In this document: positions 5,573 to 6,057 of the stretch, one piece after another | How positions within the stretch are numbered: the stretch's first letter is position 1 | Layout: each line of letters begins with the position of its first letter | NCBI GenBank assembly: GCA_025927665.1 | Contig: JAICKZ010000200.1 | Coordinates: forward strand, 1-6,057 | DNA from: Steroidobacteraceae bacterium | Lineage (GTDB): Bacteria; Pseudomonadota; Gammaproteobacteria; Steroidobacterales; Steroidobacteraceae | Direction of reading: 5' to 3' | Length of the DNA stretch: 6,057 nt | Notes under the pieces: model-generated | The model's input: only the letters and a program-made list of their open reading frames with translations | The model's database searches: none | What the model was told of the DNA's origin: nothing | Made by a program: the position numbers and the translations under genes

Positions 5573-6045
5573 GATTTGGTTGAATGGAAGTCGCTCTTGC
5601 CGCCACGCTTGTCGAGCAATTTGGTTTCACTGATCACAATGTCGTGCGATAAGGCTTTGCACATATCATAAATGGTCAGCGCTGCAATGCTGGCGCCCGT
5701 CAGTGCTTCCATTTCCACGCCCGTTTTATGAGTGACCGCAACGCTACAATAAATCACCGCGTCATTGCCTTGCATCTCAATATGAAATTTACAACTTTCG
5801 ATTCCCAGTGAATGACAGAAAGGAATCAACTCATGGGTACGTTTCGCAGCCTGTGTGCCCGCAATGATGGCAGTATGAAACACGGGACCTTTCTTGGTTG
5901 TGAAATTCTGTTCGCGTAGTGCTGTTGCAACTGCTTCAGGAAATCGTACGCGCGATTCTGCGGTGGCTACACGTTTGGTGATTTGTTTATCACTGACATC
6001 AACCATAGTGGGGTTGGAATTCTCATCAACGTGCGTAAGCATCAT
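5569..6045 (-). CDS. moaC: Cyclic pyranopterin monophosphate synthase MoaC
   Basis: MoaC acts with the radical-SAM enzyme MoaA in the first stage of molybdenum cofactor synthesis, converting the 3',8-cyclo-GTP intermediate to cyclic pyranopterin monophosphate. The 158 residues match the family length (161 in E. coli). Signatures are PTMVDVSDK (12-20), KKGPVFHTAIIAGTQAAKRT (51-70, with the active-site lysine at 52), LIPFCHSL (73-80, His78), TGVEMEALTGAS (108-119), IYDMCK (125-130, Asp127 and Lys130) and LLDKRGGKSD (143-152). Two ATGs stand in tandem (6045 and 6042). AGGTG at 6047-6051 is almost touching the first and 4 nt from the second, so the second may be the real start. It is the first gene of the visible operon. 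A TGA abutting or overlapping the start suggests a preceding gene ends here, but only 12 bases are visible. Confidence 0.95.
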   Translation of the reverse strand: MMLTHVDENSNPTMVDVSDKQITKRVATAESRVRFPEAVATALREQNFTTKKGPVFHTAIIAGTQAAKRTHELIPFCHSLGIESCKFHIEMQGNDAVIYCSVAVTHKTGVEMEALTGASIAALTIYDMCKALSHDIVISETKLLDKRGGKSDFHSTKS

Positions 6046-6057
6046 TCACCTGTTTGA

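Overview
The window reads as bacterial, most likely proteobacterial and plausibly gammaproteobacterial. The evidence is a compact molybdenum-cofactor operon with ATGA junctions, a Tat-type signal on a serine hydrolase, an exported repeat protein with a GlyGly-CTERM-like tail, and a REP-like CTGAGC..GTCGAAG intergenic repeat. Base composition is mid-range by eye. I cannot name a genus from the sequence alone.

Left part (1-720). A minus-strand gene enters at the left edge: only its first three codons are present, behind a good GAGGAG ribosome binding site. Its leader (positions 77 down to 11) folds into a long imperfect hairpin that contains half of the ribosome binding site and whose outer stem would reach codons 2-3, so translational control is possible. 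Upstream of it lie a small doubtful minus-strand ORF (164-355) with a terminator-like hairpin behind it, then a plus-strand 79-residue protein with three predicted membrane segments (417-656).

Middle (721-4270). A 590-residue exported protein on the minus strand carries eight clear copies of the ELWxxDGT motif and two degenerate ones about 50 residues apart. It ends in a Ser/Gly linker, a hydrophobic helix and an RRTR cluster, followed by an unusual 19-residue extension. About 520 bases without a convincing gene follow. They hold a perfect TATAAT box upstream of the repeat protein and at least four degenerate 23-24 bp tandem units that resemble the ends of IS21-type elements. Next is a Tat-exported beta-lactamase-family serine hydrolase (3015-4139) with all three catalytic motifs. 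A REP-like hairpin sits in the gap between it and the moa operon.

Right part (4275-6057). This is a minus-strand molybdopterin operon, transcribed moaC, then a mobA-moaD fusion, then moaE, with both junctions being 4-base ATGA overlaps. MoaC makes cyclic pyranopterin monophosphate. The MoaD domain, with an intact C-terminal Gly-Gly, and MoaE form molybdopterin synthase. The MobA domain attaches GMP to the molybdenum cofactor. Thus an early, a middle and a late step of one pathway are encoded together, with the sulfur carrier fused to the guanylyltransferase. The operon's promoter and other genes, such as moaA, would lie beyond 6057.
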